A stretch of 64,000 nucleotides of DNA from Paenibacillus lignilyticus (GCF_017942085.1 NZ_JAGKSP010000018.1:32090-96089), one strand, 5' to 3'. Shown: positions 34,336 to 43,954, numbered from the stretch's first letter. The notes: generated from the sequence alone by a model not told the origin. Numbers and translations are program-made.

Positions 34336-35379
34336 ATGAGCAAATCGCTGACCATGCGAAACAATCGGCTCTCGTTTCTAATCGAACGCAGAACCTTATC
34401 GGTTATTCTGCTCTTAATCGCTGCCAACTTGGTTGGCGTTATCGTCTGCGTAGGTCTCGGCAGCACGTTCGTAAGTCCGATCGCAGTCATTCGCTCGCTG
34501 CTCGGTATCGGCGATCCTGCGGACTCCATGATTATTTTCTCGCTGCGAATGCCGCGTGTAGTCATTGCCATTATGGTGGGCTCGATGCTGGCTGTATCCG
34601 GTGCTCTGCTGCAAGGTGTCGTGCGTAATCCGCTGACTTCTCCGGACGTCATCGGCATTTCCGGAGGTGCCTCGCTCGGCACCGTGTTCTTTATCATTTA
34701 TTTCTCGCATGTCAGCATACGCTTCATGCCGCTCAGCTCGATTGCAGGCGCTTTTGCCGCCGCATTCCTGATCTATCTCTTTGCCTATCGGCGCGGCATT
34801 ACCCCGCTTCGGCTCGTACTGATCGGGATCGGCATGGCAACCGCGTTAACGGCGGCCACCTACATGCTCATTCTAACCGCATCGTTTACACCTACTGCAG
34901 TTGCGGTGAAAGCCTTCACTTTTATGACAGGAAGCATCTACGGCGTATCCTGGAAACGTGATGTGATGACGCTGCTGCCTTGGATGGTCGTATTAATGCC
35001 CATCGCGCTCATCTATGCCCGGCATCTGAACGTACAAGAGCTCGGCGATGAAGTCGCTACAGGCGTGGGCAGTTCCGTCAATGCCAAAAGAACGATCCTG
35101 CTCATGATCAGCGTCGCGCTCGCAGGCACAGCGGTCGCCATCGGCGGCGCCATCAATTTCATCGGACTCATGGCTCCGCATATTGCGCGGAAGCTTGTGG
35201 GTCCCTCGTATGGCGGCGTCATCCCGGTGTCTGCCCTGATCGGCTCGCTAGTCCTGCTGCTGTCTGATTTGGTCGCCAGAGTCGCATTTATTCCGCTCGA
35301 TATCCCGGCAGGCGTATTTACAGCCGCAATCGGAGCGCCGTTCTTTATCTTCTTGCTGTACCGCCATCGCAACTCGTAG
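34336..35379 (+). CDS. Siderophore ABC transporter permease (FecCD family, second)
   Basis: 347 residues from ATG 34336; GGGGGGAGCG in the end of the preceding gene supplies the binding site. FecCD motifs MPRVVIAIMVGSMLAVSGALLQ, RNPLTSPDVIGISGGAS and INFIGLMAPHIARKLVG are present. It works with the preceding permease. Confidence 0.94.
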   Translation: MSKSLTMRNNRLSFLIERRTLSVILLLIAANLVGVIVCVGLGSTFVSPIAVIRSLLGIGDPADSMIIFSLRMPRVVIAIMVGSMLAVSGALLQGVVRNPLTSPDVIGISGGASLGTVFFIIYFSHVSIRFMPLSSIAGAFAAAFLIYLFAYRRGITPLRLVLIGIGMATALTAATYMLILTASFTPTAVAVKAFTFMTGSIYGVSWKRDVMTLLPWMVVLMPIALIYARHLNVQELGDEVATGVGSSVNAKRTILLMISVALAGTAVAIGGAINFIGLMAPHIARKLVGPSYGGVIPVSALIGSLVLLLSDLVARVAFIPLDIPAGVFTAAIGAPFFIFLLYRHRNS

Positions 35380-35393
35380 AAGGAGTGAATCTT

Positions 35394-36263
35394 GTGTCCG
35401 TTATTGCAGCTAATAACCTCACGTTATCGTATGGAAAGAAACCGATCTTCGCAAATCTGGAGCTGGAGATTCCTAAAGGGCAAATCACCGTGTTTATCGG
35501 GAGCAACGGCTGCGGCAAATCCACCCTGCTGCGCTCGCTTGCTCGGTTAATGAAGCCGCAGGAGGGCTCTATCGTGCTGGATGGCTCCGACATCGCCAAG
35601 CTGTCCAGCAAAGAAGTAGCAAAGCGTCTGGCCATTCTTCCGCAAGGCCCGACAGCTCCGGAAGGACTGACGGTGCAGCAGCTTGTGAAGCAAGGACGCT
35701 ACCCGTATCAGAGCTTCCTTCAGCAGTGGTCCGCAGAGGACGAGAAAATGGTGAAGAAAGCGCTGCAAGCGACACATATGGAGGAACTGTCCGGACGTAC
35801 GGTAGACTCCCTCTCAGGCGGACAACGCCAGCGTGCTTGGATTGCCATGACGTTAGCGCAGAACACGCAAACGATCTTGCTCGATGAGCCGACCACCTAT
35901 CTGGATATGACGCATCAAATCGAAATATTGGATCTCCTATTTGATCTGAATGCGCAAGAAAACCGCACCATCGTGATGGTGCTCCATGATATCAATCTTG
36001 CTTGCCGGTACGCGCATCATATTGTAGCGGTTAAGGAAGGACGCATCTTGGCGCAAGGGAAGCCGGAGCAAATCGTGGATGCCTCGTTTATCCATGAGGT
36101 CTTTAACATGGAATGCCAAGTCGTGCAGGATCCTATATTCGGGACACCGCTGTGTATTCCATACGGTAAGGGGCGGAAGCTTCTCGGCGATCAGGAACAG
36201 GTTGCAGCACATGTGATTGCGGCGAATGAAAGCGGAGTTGAGGCGCTTCTGGCGACTCGCTAA
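35394..36263 (+). CDS. Siderophore ABC transporter ATPase (FecE/YusV type)
   Basis: 289 residues from GTG 35394, which has AAGGAG 8 bases upstream; GTG 35385 overlaps that site. Walker A GSNGCGKST (about 34-42), signature LSGGQRQRAW, Walker B TILLDEPTTYLD and H-loop VLHDINL are all intact. It powers the two FecCD permeases; one binding protein is encoded divergently. The C-terminal tail past LCIPYG is about 30 residues longer than the core. Confidence 0.94.
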   Translation: MSVIAANNLTLSYGKKPIFANLELEIPKGQITVFIGSNGCGKSTLLRSLARLMKPQEGSIVLDGSDIAKLSSKEVAKRLAILPQGPTAPEGLTVQQLVKQGRYPYQSFLQQWSAEDEKMVKKALQATHMEELSGRTVDSLSGGQRQRAWIAMTLAQNTQTILLDEPTTYLDMTHQIEILDLLFDLNAQENRTIVMVLHDINLACRYAHHIVAVKEGRILAQGKPEQIVDASFIHEVFNMECQVVQDPIFGTPLCIPYGKGRKLLGDQEQVAAHVIAANESGVEALLATR

Positions 36264-36271
36264 CCTGGCAA

Positions 36272-36323
36272 AAGAAGCCCCCGCGGTTCTGTGTTTGTTT
36301 ACACAAAACCGCGGGGGCTTCTT
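36272..36323. terminator. Strong bidirectional terminator (17-bp stem)
   Basis: AAGAAGCCCCCGCGGTT pairs with AACCGCGGGGGCTTCTT around a 15-base loop, between the convergent ATPase and acyltransferase genes. Confidence 0.88.
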
Positions 36324-36325
36324 GT

Positions 36326-38443
36326 TTATGATTTGGCCAATGCGTCTACAAGCAATTGTGCGAAAAACTGCGCGCCGTTCTTCCTCAGATGAACGCCGTC
36401 GTTGCCGAAGAAATCGTCTTGGCCTTTGCTTGCCGAATACCAGTCAATGAGCGAGAGTCCCGGCGTCTTCGCGACCTTCTCTGCCAGCATGCCGTTGACG
36501 ACATCCTGCCACTTGCGGGGAACGCGCGTATTGACGAGAATGACTTTGTGTTCACTGCCAATGGCCGTTAGCAGCGTGTTTAACTGCTTCTCCGTAAATG
36601 AGCCGTTCGTGCCAAGTTCGATGACGACGGTTTGGCCCAACTGGTTGTTTGCCTTCAGCTCCAAGACCGCCTCATCAGCCTCAGACATCTGGCGTCCGAT
36701 TTTCCCGTCCACGACTATTCCTTTCACAAGCTCTTCCAGATAGGGTTTTGCATCCAGAAGGATCGAGTCGCCGATCACCGTAACGCTGCCTGCCGCAGGC
36801 GGTGTAATCGGTGGCTTGGGTAATTTTGCAGGTGGAGGCGTTGTCGTCGTGGTTGCCCCGCTGTCTTTCGCGCTGTCGGGAACACTCGCACCCTTGCCCG
36901 GTTTTTCCTCCGCCGAACCCTTATAACCGGACTTACTTGTAGTCGGCTGATCAGGGCTTGTCCCTTGATCAGCCGGTTTAGTATCTATTGAATGGCCTGA
37001 ATCCGCATCACCATCGCCCGGTTCACTTGCACTCCCGTCCCCTGGCTTAGTATCGCCTGGAGTCGTATCCTCCGGCTTCGTATCCCCCGGGTTCGTCACA
37101 ACCGGACGATCTTCGGATTCCTTGTGCCCTTCCGATACAGCCTGTCCGGCTTGATCTTCACCCGGCCTTTCATTCGAGATGCCCGGCTTCAAAATGGGAA
37201 CTCCCACCGATAAACCACCATCTATCGCGTACAATTGTGTCGAGCATGATACGCTGACAGCCATCAGCGTGCAGAGCGACATGACCATCACGATTCGACT
37301 TGCGCGAAGCGGCTGCCGTTGCCTCGCCACTAGCTGCGATAGCTTGCTGCGAATTCTGCCAAACGCACCTCGCCGGATCGGCTCCTCGACAAAGCGCCAA
37401 GAGAGCTCCGCCGTTGCAATGGCTGCCGCCACCTGAAGCAAGGCTCGCGTCGCATGAAACTCATCTGCCTGTGCCGCAGGAGTAGTCGAAGCAATAATGG
37501 GATAATGATAGAGATAAATGCCGTAGGAGCGCACGCCTATCCAGCGCAGCGGCTTGCAGCCGATAATGCGGCCAAACCTGCTTGATGGATGTGCCAATGA
37601 AGCGACCACGGCCGCAGTGGCAACAGCCACTACCACCATGCCTCCGCGATACAGCAGCTGATCGTATTCGCCAACCGTCGCGATCATCGCCAGCACGACG
37701 GCCAGTCCGCTGAAGCCGGCGATATCCAGCACCATTTTCGTTTTGCTTCCGGCATGGTCGGACAGCTTCCAGCTTGGCCAAATCACGGCCAAAGCGGCAC
37801 CGATCAACAACGCAAACGCCCTTGTATCTGTACCGTAATAGACCCGGCTCGGATCAAGCCCCGGCACATAGAGCGCAGCCATCAGCCCCGCCGATGCCGC
37901 CGCCCCTGCCAAGATGACAAGCGCCAGCTTCCCCCGCTGCGGGACCAAACGCACGAGCAGCATCAGCAGCACCGGCCATACGAGATAGAACTGCTCCTCG
38001 ACGGCGAGCGACCACAAATGGCCAAACGGCGAAGGCGGCCCAAACGACTCGAAATACGAGACCTGATGGAAAATCAATCGCCAGTTACTCGTATAAAGCA
38101 GCGCTGAGCCGATCTCCCCTTTTAAAGAGGCGAGTCTTGCAGGGTCTATATATAGCAGCCAAGCCGCTACGAGCAGGAGCATGATAAACATGGCCGGCAG
38201 CAGCCTTCTCGCCCGGCGAATCCAGAAATCGCCGAGCTTCAGCCGCCTTGTTTGACTCTGTTGTTTTAACAAAATATCGGTAATCAAGTAGCCGGAGAGG
38301 ACGAAGAAAATGCCTACGCCAAGCAATCCGCCCGGTACCCACGATAGATTCAGATGATAAGCGATTACCGCAACTACGGCAATTGCACGCAAACCATCGA
38401 TTCCGGGCATGTAGCGACCGCTGTTTCCTAATGGTTTTGGCAT
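36326..38443 (-). CDS. OatA-like acyltransferase with C-terminal SGNH domain
   Basis: 705 residues. The AT3 membrane domain (about residues 10-350) starts YMPGIDGLRAIAVVAVIAYH, with GGLLGVGIFFVLSGYLITD and about ten helices. A Pro/Thr/Gly/Asp-rich spacer (about 430-555, with repeated PGDTKP units) leads to an extracellular SGNH domain: GDS in VIGDSILLDAK, VIELGTNG, and Asp/His in NDGVHLRKNG. This is the OatA layout, where the membrane half moves acetyl groups and the SGNH half acetylates a wall glycan such as peptidoglycan MurNAc. Strong GGAAGGAG start. Exact glycan target inferred. Confidence 0.9.
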   Translation of the reverse strand: MPKPLGNSGRYMPGIDGLRAIAVVAVIAYHLNLSWVPGGLLGVGIFFVLSGYLITDILLKQQSQTRRLKLGDFWIRRARRLLPAMFIMLLLVAAWLLYIDPARLASLKGEIGSALLYTSNWRLIFHQVSYFESFGPPSPFGHLWSLAVEEQFYLVWPVLLMLLVRLVPQRGKLALVILAGAAASAGLMAALYVPGLDPSRVYYGTDTRAFALLIGAALAVIWPSWKLSDHAGSKTKMVLDIAGFSGLAVVLAMIATVGEYDQLLYRGGMVVVAVATAAVVASLAHPSSRFGRIIGCKPLRWIGVRSYGIYLYHYPIIASTTPAAQADEFHATRALLQVAAAIATAELSWRFVEEPIRRGAFGRIRSKLSQLVARQRQPLRASRIVMVMSLCTLMAVSVSCSTQLYAIDGGLSVGVPILKPGISNERPGEDQAGQAVSEGHKESEDRPVVTNPGDTKPEDTTPGDTKPGDGSASEPGDGDADSGHSIDTKPADQGTSPDQPTTSKSGYKGSAEEKPGKGASVPDSAKDSGATTTTTPPPAKLPKPPITPPAAGSVTVIGDSILLDAKPYLEELVKGIVVDGKIGRQMSEADEAVLELKANNQLGQTVVIELGTNGSFTEKQLNTLLTAIGSEHKVILVNTRVPRKWQDVVNGMLAEKVAKTPGLSLIDWYSASKGQDDFFGNDGVHLRKNGAQFFAQLLVDALAKS

Positions 38444-38623
38444 ATTAACCTTCTCCTTCCGGCAGGGGACCGTTTCCCCCTACTTGCTGACTGACTAACC
38501 TGTCTCTAGGCTGCATGTTTGATTATAAAACGAGATGGCCGGTTTTGCGTTACAGAAGAGTTACATTTCGGTTTCAAATGGAACTGACTCGCTCCATCCT
38601 TTAACTTGGTTCAATATCCCGCC

Positions 38624-40033
38624 TTAGCCGAACCGAATCACATCCAGCGCAAGTTTACCTCCGTCAGTCAACGTTACACGTACCGTATGAGAACCCGGTG
38701 CCAAGCCTTCCGTCTCAAACCAAACGCCGTTCTGTTCCACTGCCCGATCAGCGGTACCCGCCTCAGTACCATCGATCGCTACCGATGCCTTCCCCCCGGC
38801 CATATGGCGCTCTCCGCAGAGCTTCACCCAGGTGCCATGGAAGGAGAAGCTAAAACTATCGCCTGCCGTGTCGCTCCACGTATAGTCATCGTTATAACTG
38901 CCCGCAACTCCCCGCTCCCGCTGCCAGTTCCCTTCATACGTGATGCCGGGATTCGAATCATTGATCCGATTCTCGATACGTTCCGGATGAATACCTGTCT
39001 TCACGGCGCGGAGCGCATCCAGAAACATCGTGCCTTCCTGCTTCGTCGGCATAATGCCGGGACCGCCTTCATCCAGCTCATTCCATGCATAGATCGCCAT
39101 CACCGGCGGCGAGCTCGTATGCTGCGCATGATGGAGCAGCCAGCCGCGCATTTCGCTAAGATGCTCGAACCATTCCGTATACGTCGGATATTCAAACGAG
39201 TACCCGTAATAACTGGCCCCAACCGCAGCCGTCCAAGCCTCATTATGGCGCGGACTCGGATCGATAACCGCGCTGACGCCGGGGATCACCTTAAGTCCCT
39301 TCTCGATATCGCGTTTGTTACGATCATGGCGAGCCAGCTCCCCAAAAGCATAATGCCCCTCGCCGCTGTGCGAAGCAGGACCGTAATCGGAAACGCCGTC
39401 GAAACCAAACCGCGCGGCAGACGCGTAATCGTTACGCATATCCACCAAGTATGGCGCTCCCAGACCGGCCTCGGCACAAGCTTCCGCCAAGTAGGCCAGC
39501 TCTTCGGCCCAGCGGCTGCCGAATCCGCGCTCCGCATCATCGAGGAAGGCCGTGTCCATCCAGAACAGCAGCGGCCGGTTGCCGTCTACAAGCACATACT
39601 GCTTGTCCTTCATCAGCTCGACAAACTCAGGTACATTGCGTCTCCGCCAACCCCGCCGCTCCTCTTGGGCAGCGCCGCTTACCCAACCGGTCTGCAAGAT
39701 GAGCGCAAACTGCAGGAGATCATGTTTGGATGAAGCCATGTAATCCTTCAATGGATTGTTCAAACGTCTAATCCCTTCATGAGGATCGTCGTCGGGATAC
39801 CAGACGAAAGCCCAGAAATCGAGCAGACCGTCAGCGGCAGCTTGAATTTGGCGGTCAACCCGCTCCGCGTGATCCGGCACCTCTGAATCGAACCAGCCAT
39901 CGATAGGTTCCCTGCTGCTGAAAGCGGTATACAGCGATGAATCTACGAATCCCGCATAAGATGCATTCGTCGGAAACCAAGCATCCCACCTAATTGCTCC
40001 TGCCAGAAAAGCTTGTCCATCCCGCATACTCAT
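38624..40033 (-). CDS. WbsX/GH99-like glycan-processing protein with C-terminal beta-sandwich domain
   Basis: 469 residues. The N-terminal 350 look like the (alpha/beta)8 GH99-like/WbsX domain: AGAIRWDAWFP, LDFWAFVWYPDD, RPLLFWMDTAFL, MAIYAWNELDEGGPG. The last about 110 residues (DDYTWSDTAGDSFSFSFHGTW onward) form a sugar-binding-like beta sandwich often attached to glycosidases. There is no signal peptide. Start ATG 40033 after GGGGATGGGAAG. Activity (endo-mannosidase-like or other) is inferred from family only. Confidence 0.78.
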   Translation of the reverse strand: MSMRDGQAFLAGAIRWDAWFPTNASYAGFVDSSLYTAFSSREPIDGWFDSEVPDHAERVDRQIQAAADGLLDFWAFVWYPDDDPHEGIRRLNNPLKDYMASSKHDLLQFALILQTGWVSGAAQEERRGWRRRNVPEFVELMKDKQYVLVDGNRPLLFWMDTAFLDDAERGFGSRWAEELAYLAEACAEAGLGAPYLVDMRNDYASAARFGFDGVSDYGPASHSGEGHYAFGELARHDRNKRDIEKGLKVIPGVSAVIDPSPRHNEAWTAAVGASYYGYSFEYPTYTEWFEHLSEMRGWLLHHAQHTSSPPVMAIYAWNELDEGGPGIMPTKQEGTMFLDALRAVKTGIHPERIENRINDSNPGITYEGNWQRERGVAGSYNDDYTWSDTAGDSFSFSFHGTWVKLCGERHMAGGKASVAIDGTEAGTADRAVEQNGVWFETEGLAPGSHTVRVTLTDGGKLALDVIRFG

Positions 40034-40051
40034 CTTCCCATCCCCTCTCTT

Positions 40052-40090
40052 GATAGAAAAAATGCCCTTCTCCCATGTGGGAGGAGAGCG
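40052..40090 (-). terminator. Terminator of the DUF4157 operon
   Basis: CTTCTCCC pairs with GGGAGGAG around ATGT, and TTTTTT follows on the minus strand. It lies 15 bases after the DUF4157 stop and just upstream of the WbsX-like gene. Confidence 0.75.
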
Positions 40091-40104
40091 GGTTTCCGTT
40101 CCGA

Positions 40105-40701
40105 TTAATCAACCTTCTGCGAAGCGGCTTTCTTGCCCATGTCGTCAGCTTCCTGCTCAAGCGCAGGGTCATCGTTCACGGGCATACCGGCCACCGACAG
40201 GGTCGGCTCGATTCGCCCTTTACGCTGCTGAACGACATGCTGCAGCTCATGGCCGATCAGCTCTTGCCCTTCTTGGGTGTCCGGTTGAAATTGACCCGGC
40301 GCAAAATGAACGTCGCTGCCCTGTGTGTAGGCAAGCGCGCCTACTTCCCTTGCAGAAGAGGAGTTCTCATGAACGCGCACATCCGACATATTCGTTTGAA
40401 GGGCAGCTTCCATCTTCTGCTGCACGCTTGCAGGAAGCTTCCCTTGCTGCCGCTGTTCGTCATCTCCCTCTGCGCTGCGCTGAACGGCAGACGAGCGGCT
40501 GTTATGCATCATCTGCACAACCGCTCGATTGCCTGCAGCTTTCTGCAGCTGCAGCACCTGCCGGGGAGAGAGCATGTGTTCACTGCCGGATGCCGGGGCT
40601 TGGGCTGACGTTGAGGCTAAACCTGCGGTGCTCCGAGCTTCAGCTTGATAAGCGGTAGGACGTTTGAACTTGGCAGACGGGGACTGATGCTCGTGCGACA
40701 C
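40105..40701 (-). CDS. DUF4157 protein with HExxH motif
   Basis: 198 residues, no signal peptide. The N-terminal 90 residues are Ser/Gln/Ala-rich and flexible; the C-terminal DUF4157 domain contains LPASVQQKMEAAL, DVRVHENSSSA, GALAYTQGSDVHFAPG and the metallopeptidase-like GHELQHVVQQ with a downstream LEQEADDMG glutamate. DUF4157 proteins are common in extracellular contractile injection system clusters and as leader domains of large toxins, but no such genes occur here. GTG 40701 follows AGAGGAG. It overlaps the tail of the upstream membrane-protein region by proximity (15 bases apart). Confidence 0.85.
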   Translation of the reverse strand: MSHEHQSPSAKFKRPTAYQAEARSTAGLASTSAQAPASGSEHMLSPRQVLQLQKAAGNRAVVQMMHNSRSSAVQRSAEGDDEQRQQGKLPASVQQKMEAALQTNMSDVRVHENSSSAREVGALAYTQGSDVHFAPGQFQPDTQEGQELIGHELQHVVQQRKGRIEPTLSVAGMPVNDDPALEQEADDMGKKAASQKVD

Positions 40702-40716
40702 GGGGACTCCTCTTTT

Positions 40717-41277
40717 CTAATGGGTTTTGCGCAACCGTTTGACGATCAATATCACTACGCCTAGCAGCAGCAGGAGAACGCTGATCGCCGCCATCATCCA
40801 TTTGAGGGTAGTAAAGAGACTGCTCGCCTTTGCGATGAACGTGATTTGATCCGGGTATTGGGTCAGCATCGTCACGATGCATGCATTTTCTAAGTAATCC
40901 AGAAGAAGCGTGATGTAAATTAGAAGAGGTAGTTGATGCGCCCATGACTGGGGTGCGAACGCACGCCGATAAATAACGGTCGTCAGCAGCGCGAAGAATG
41001 AACTATATACAATGGGATAGATAAAGTCCGCTGTGAGTGTAAAGGTGACGTAAAAGGTTCTTCCAGCGTCGCTGTATGCCCCAATAATGGCATACGCCTT
41101 GTCTACGGAATAAGAGAGACGCAAATCCAGAATGCCTGCACTGCCGGAATAAACATTCAGCTTTGATGAACCGTAAGGCAGCACGACCGCTTCGATAATC
41201 AACAATACGATGAACAACCCTGTGATAACTTGCCAAATACTCATCCTAGACTGCATTCGTCGCAGTACGGTCAGCAT
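40717..41277 (-). CDS. Hypothetical four-helix membrane protein upstream of DUF4157
   Basis: 186 residues with hydrophobic helices near 15-35, 82-102, 117-138 and 155-178 and an extracytoplasmic loop between helices 1 and 2 (LDLRLSYSVDKAYAIIGAYS). I do not recognise a family. It sits 15 bases upstream of the DUF4157 gene in the same direction, so they are probably co-expressed; whether they interact is not known. ATG 41277 follows AAGGGGAA. Confidence 0.72.
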   Translation of the reverse strand: MLTVLRRMQSRMSIWQVITGLFIVLLIIEAVVLPYGSSKLNVYSGSAGILDLRLSYSVDKAYAIIGAYSDAGRTFYVTFTLTADFIYPIVYSSFFALLTTVIYRRAFAPQSWAHQLPLLIYITLLLDYLENACIVTMLTQYPDQITFIAKASSLFTTLKWMMAAISVLLLLLGVVILIVKRLRKTH

Positions 41278-41439
41278 GGCGATTCCCCTTTTCTTCGCAT
41301 GGAATAAATAGGGTTTAAATCTGGGGTGTCATCGTTATTTTAAAGGATTTCCGCCGCATTTAACACTACCGGTTTGCCAAATCCATCAATTCTTTTTAAG
41401 CCGCTCTTCAGCCCCTCAAGGAAACTTCTATTCCTCCCC

Positions 41440-41481
41440 CAAAAGCAAAAGGAGACCGCCCTCACAAGGGGCAGTCTCCTT
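41440..41481 (-). terminator. Terminator of the amidase gene
   Basis: AAGGAGAC-C-GCCC pairs with GGGC-A-GTCTCCTT with one mismatch around a short loop; TTTTGCTTTT follows on the minus strand. Confidence 0.78.
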
Positions 41482-41508
41482 CTCATTGCTGCTGCTAAGC
41501 AACTCTAC

Positions 41509-42612
41509 TTATCCGAAATAATTCGCCAATCCTCTTGCGATAGCCGCAGCCGCCTTCTTCTGATAAGCGGATCCGCGAACAATCGATTCATCCTTGCGGT
41601 TCGACAGAAATCCGAGTTCGACCAACGTCGCGACCGTGTCATTCTCCCGCAGTACATACAGATCGCCGAAGGATAGACCATGGCTGCGCAGCCCGCCGAC
41701 TTCAGTCAATTCGTCCTCAATGGCTTGCGCCAGCGGTCTGTCTTTCTTCTCGGAATAGAAGAAAGTAAGGATGCCGGACGTTTGTTTCTCCGAGGAATTA
41801 TAATGAATGCTGACGAACGCATCCGCGTCCGCTCTTTCGCTTATCCGTACACGCTCCGAGAGCTCGGGCTTCTTATCCGTCGTCCGCGTCATGATGACCG
41901 TAGCTCCTAAGCTTTGCAGTTCCTGCTTGAGATAACCCGCTGTGCTAAGCGTCAGGTCTTTCTCCTTGGTTTCGTACGTTGTTCCGATCATGCCCGGATC
42001 ATTACCGCCATGCCCGGCGTCAACGACGATGACCTTGCCTCTGAGTCCCTTGCCGGAATGCTTCGGCGGGACAGCGCCTTTGCCGACGTATGCCTTGGCC
42101 ACCCAGCCCGTTGTACGGCCTGCCGTACGAATCTTGATCCATTCGCTCTGACTGCCCGTAATCGTAATCTGCTCGCCTTGCGACAAGGAGCCGACTACCT
42201 TATAGCCCACACCCGGGCCGGAGCGAATCCGAAGCGAATCCGCAAGCACTGTCGCCGTAGAACCCGGGCTTGTACTTACCGTACCGCTCGTAGGCGGCTC
42301 ATTAGCTGCCGGGCTGGATTCCTGACCGGAGCCATCCAGCTTGCCGAGCAGATATCCGGCTGCCCAACCGGTCAACTTGTTGTGTTTAATCTGAACCCAG
42401 CCGTCGCTGTCTTCATCCGTAACCGAAACGATATCGCCTTTATTCAGCTTGCCTACGACAGATGCTTGCAGAGACGGTTCGCTGCGTACATTGAGCGCGC
42501 TGCTGTTCACTTTAGCTTGATAAGGGAATGCCGATGTGGCGGAAACCATGGAAATGCCAAGACTGCCGACCAGAAGCGTAACCATTATTACTAGGCTGAT
42601 ATATCTACGCAT
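41509..42612 (-). CDS. N-acetylmuramoyl-L-alanine amidase with two SH3 domains
   Basis: 367 residues, secreted: signal peptide (about 1-26), two bacterial SH3 domains (about 35-90, SALNVRSEPSLQASVVGKL; and 122-178, DSLRIRSGPGVGYKVVGSL), then a zinc Amidase_3 domain. Zinc ligands and catalytic residues are visible in VVDAGHGGNDPG, ETKEKDL, SIHYNSS and LVELGFLSN. It cleaves the MurNAc-L-Ala bond in peptidoglycan. ATG 42612 follows AAGGAGA, and a TATAAT box lies near 42650 on the minus strand. Confidence 0.94.
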   Translation of the reverse strand: MRRYISLVIMVTLLVGSLGISMVSATSAFPYQAKVNSSALNVRSEPSLQASVVGKLNKGDIVSVTDEDSDGWVQIKHNKLTGWAAGYLLGKLDGSGQESSPAANEPPTSGTVSTSPGSTATVLADSLRIRSGPGVGYKVVGSLSQGEQITITGSQSEWIKIRTAGRTTGWVAKAYVGKGAVPPKHSGKGLRGKVIVVDAGHGGNDPGMIGTTYETKEKDLTLSTAGYLKQELQSLGATVIMTRTTDKKPELSERVRISERADADAFVSIHYNSSEKQTSGILTFFYSEKKDRPLAQAIEDELTEVGGLRSHGLSFGDLYVLRENDTVATLVELGFLSNRKDESIVRGSAYQKKAAAAIARGLANYFG

Positions 42613-42752
42613 AGAGTCTCCTTCCAGTGGATAAAAAAGGTAGACTCTTATTATATCAGCAGTTTGCCGATTACGGCATCCTATTTTACAAAAAAATTAG
42701 GTATTGCGAAGGTTGTCGAAGAAAGTCGATTCCAAATTCTATACCTATGTCC

Positions 42753-43013
42753 CTATCCCTTCTGGATATTCAGACCGAGCTCTTCCGCTCTGACAAGTGC
42801 CTCAGGGGAAAACTTATTCTTGCCATACTTCTGAAGGAATTCTTCTTCCGTCACCGGCACCCACCGAAACTCGCGATTCTGGTATACCCATACCTTCTTG
42901 CCCCAATCCACGTGAATCGTGCGGCTGTTCACCTTCTTCACGACGCCGATTTCGGTAATGACATTCGTATTATTGAACGTTTTCACGCATAGCTTGTTCA
43001 GCATTTGACTCAT
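42753..43013 (-). CDS. Small hypothetical protein
   Basis: 86 residues, no signal peptide, beta-rich centre (NVITEIGVVKKVNSRTIHVDWG, KVWVYQNREFRWVPVTEEEF) ending in a helix (SPEALVRAEELGL). It starts at ATG 43013 with ideal AGGAGG spacing. It looks like a small conserved cytosolic protein; I do not recognise it. Its own transcription unit. Confidence 0.72.
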   Translation of the reverse strand: MSQMLNKLCVKTFNNTNVITEIGVVKKVNSRTIHVDWGKKVWVYQNREFRWVPVTEEEFLQKYGKNKFSPEALVRAEELGLNIQKG

Positions 43014-43098
43014 CCTATCGTCCTCCTTCTACATCTTGGTGTTGTTTTCATTATACCCGTAAAATAAGCACAATAGCTTATGGCCGGGTAAAATGTAA

Positions 43099-43146
43099 AG
43101 TCCGGCAAGCAAGGCGCATCATGCGCGCTTTACTCACCGGACCCGC
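43099..43146 (-). terminator. Terminator of the methyltransferase gene
   Basis: GTCCGG pairs with CCGGAC, with an inner GCGCA/TGCGC stem and internal loops. It lies 12 bases after the stop at 43158, followed by T-rich sequence on the minus strand. Confidence 0.6.
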
Positions 43147-43157
43147 TCAGCTGACCA

Positions 43158-43847
43158 TTATAGCTTTCTTCCGTACATCACTGCAAAATTATAATACTTG
43201 TATACGCAGTCCACATCAGAGAACCCGGCATCTTTCAACCAGCCAAGCTGGGTTGGCAAATCCGTCATCCGATCAAGCTTAGTCCGCTCGTAAGCGGCTG
43301 CGATTTCCGGCTCTGACAATCCGCTTGCTTCTACCTTCCCTCTCCAATCCTCTTTATAGAGCGTATCTACGAAAGGCGTATGTCCCAACACTTGATCCGC
43401 ATTGATAAACACGCCGCCGGGCTTAAGATTCGCGAAGCTGTTGCGATACAAAGTGAGCTTATCCGCATCGGACAGATGGTGGATCGACAGCCCGGAAACG
43501 ATGATATCGAACGCCTCTCCCGGAACATAGGCCGTGTAGTCTTCGCAGAGGTACGTAACACCGGACGATTCCATTTCCTCAAGCCTCAGCTTCGCGACGG
43601 CGAGCATTTTATCGGACAGATCGATGAGCGTAAGCTTCGCTTTCGGATAACGCGCCAAGAGAAAGGAAGATAGCAGCCCCGTTCCCGCACCCAAATCCAA
43701 TATCGAAGGCGTCTCCGTCTCCACCTCAGCGAGCGCCGAGGCAACACCATAGAAGTCGTCAAAGCAAGGTATTAATTTTCGCCGCTGCTGATCGTACACG
43801 GCTGCCGTATCATCGAATGTACGGCGAACATGCTGATGTTTCTCCAT
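43158..43847 (-). CDS. Class I SAM-dependent methyltransferase
   Basis: 229 residues from ATG 43847, with GGAGG 8 bases upstream; the GTG three codons earlier overlaps that site. Motif I ILDLGAGTGLLSSFLL (about 49-64), motif II LTLIDLSDKML and motif IV FDIIVSGLSIHHLSD are clear. The acceptor substrate is not evident. It is a single gene divergent from tcyP. Confidence 0.9.
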   Translation of the reverse strand: MEKHQHVRRTFDDTAAVYDQQRRKLIPCFDDFYGVASALAEVETETPSILDLGAGTGLLSSFLLARYPKAKLTLIDLSDKMLAVAKLRLEEMESSGVTYLCEDYTAYVPGEAFDIIVSGLSIHHLSDADKLTLYRNSFANLKPGGVFINADQVLGHTPFVDTLYKEDWRGKVEASGLSEPEIAAAYERTKLDRMTDLPTQLGWLKDAGFSDVDCVYKYYNFAVMYGRKL

Positions 43848-43954
43848 TCCGAACACCTCCAGGGATTGCCTTCATCATAATGCAGGGAAGCGAATCCGTG
43901 AAATATTTAGAATCTATGAGCTCCATCACTTTCGCCTATACTCAAATCGCAGCT

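Noticed and set aside
38606..39733. 375-codon plus-strand frame
   Set aside because: Antisense to the WbsX/GH99-like gene; Arg/Pro/His-rich shadow.
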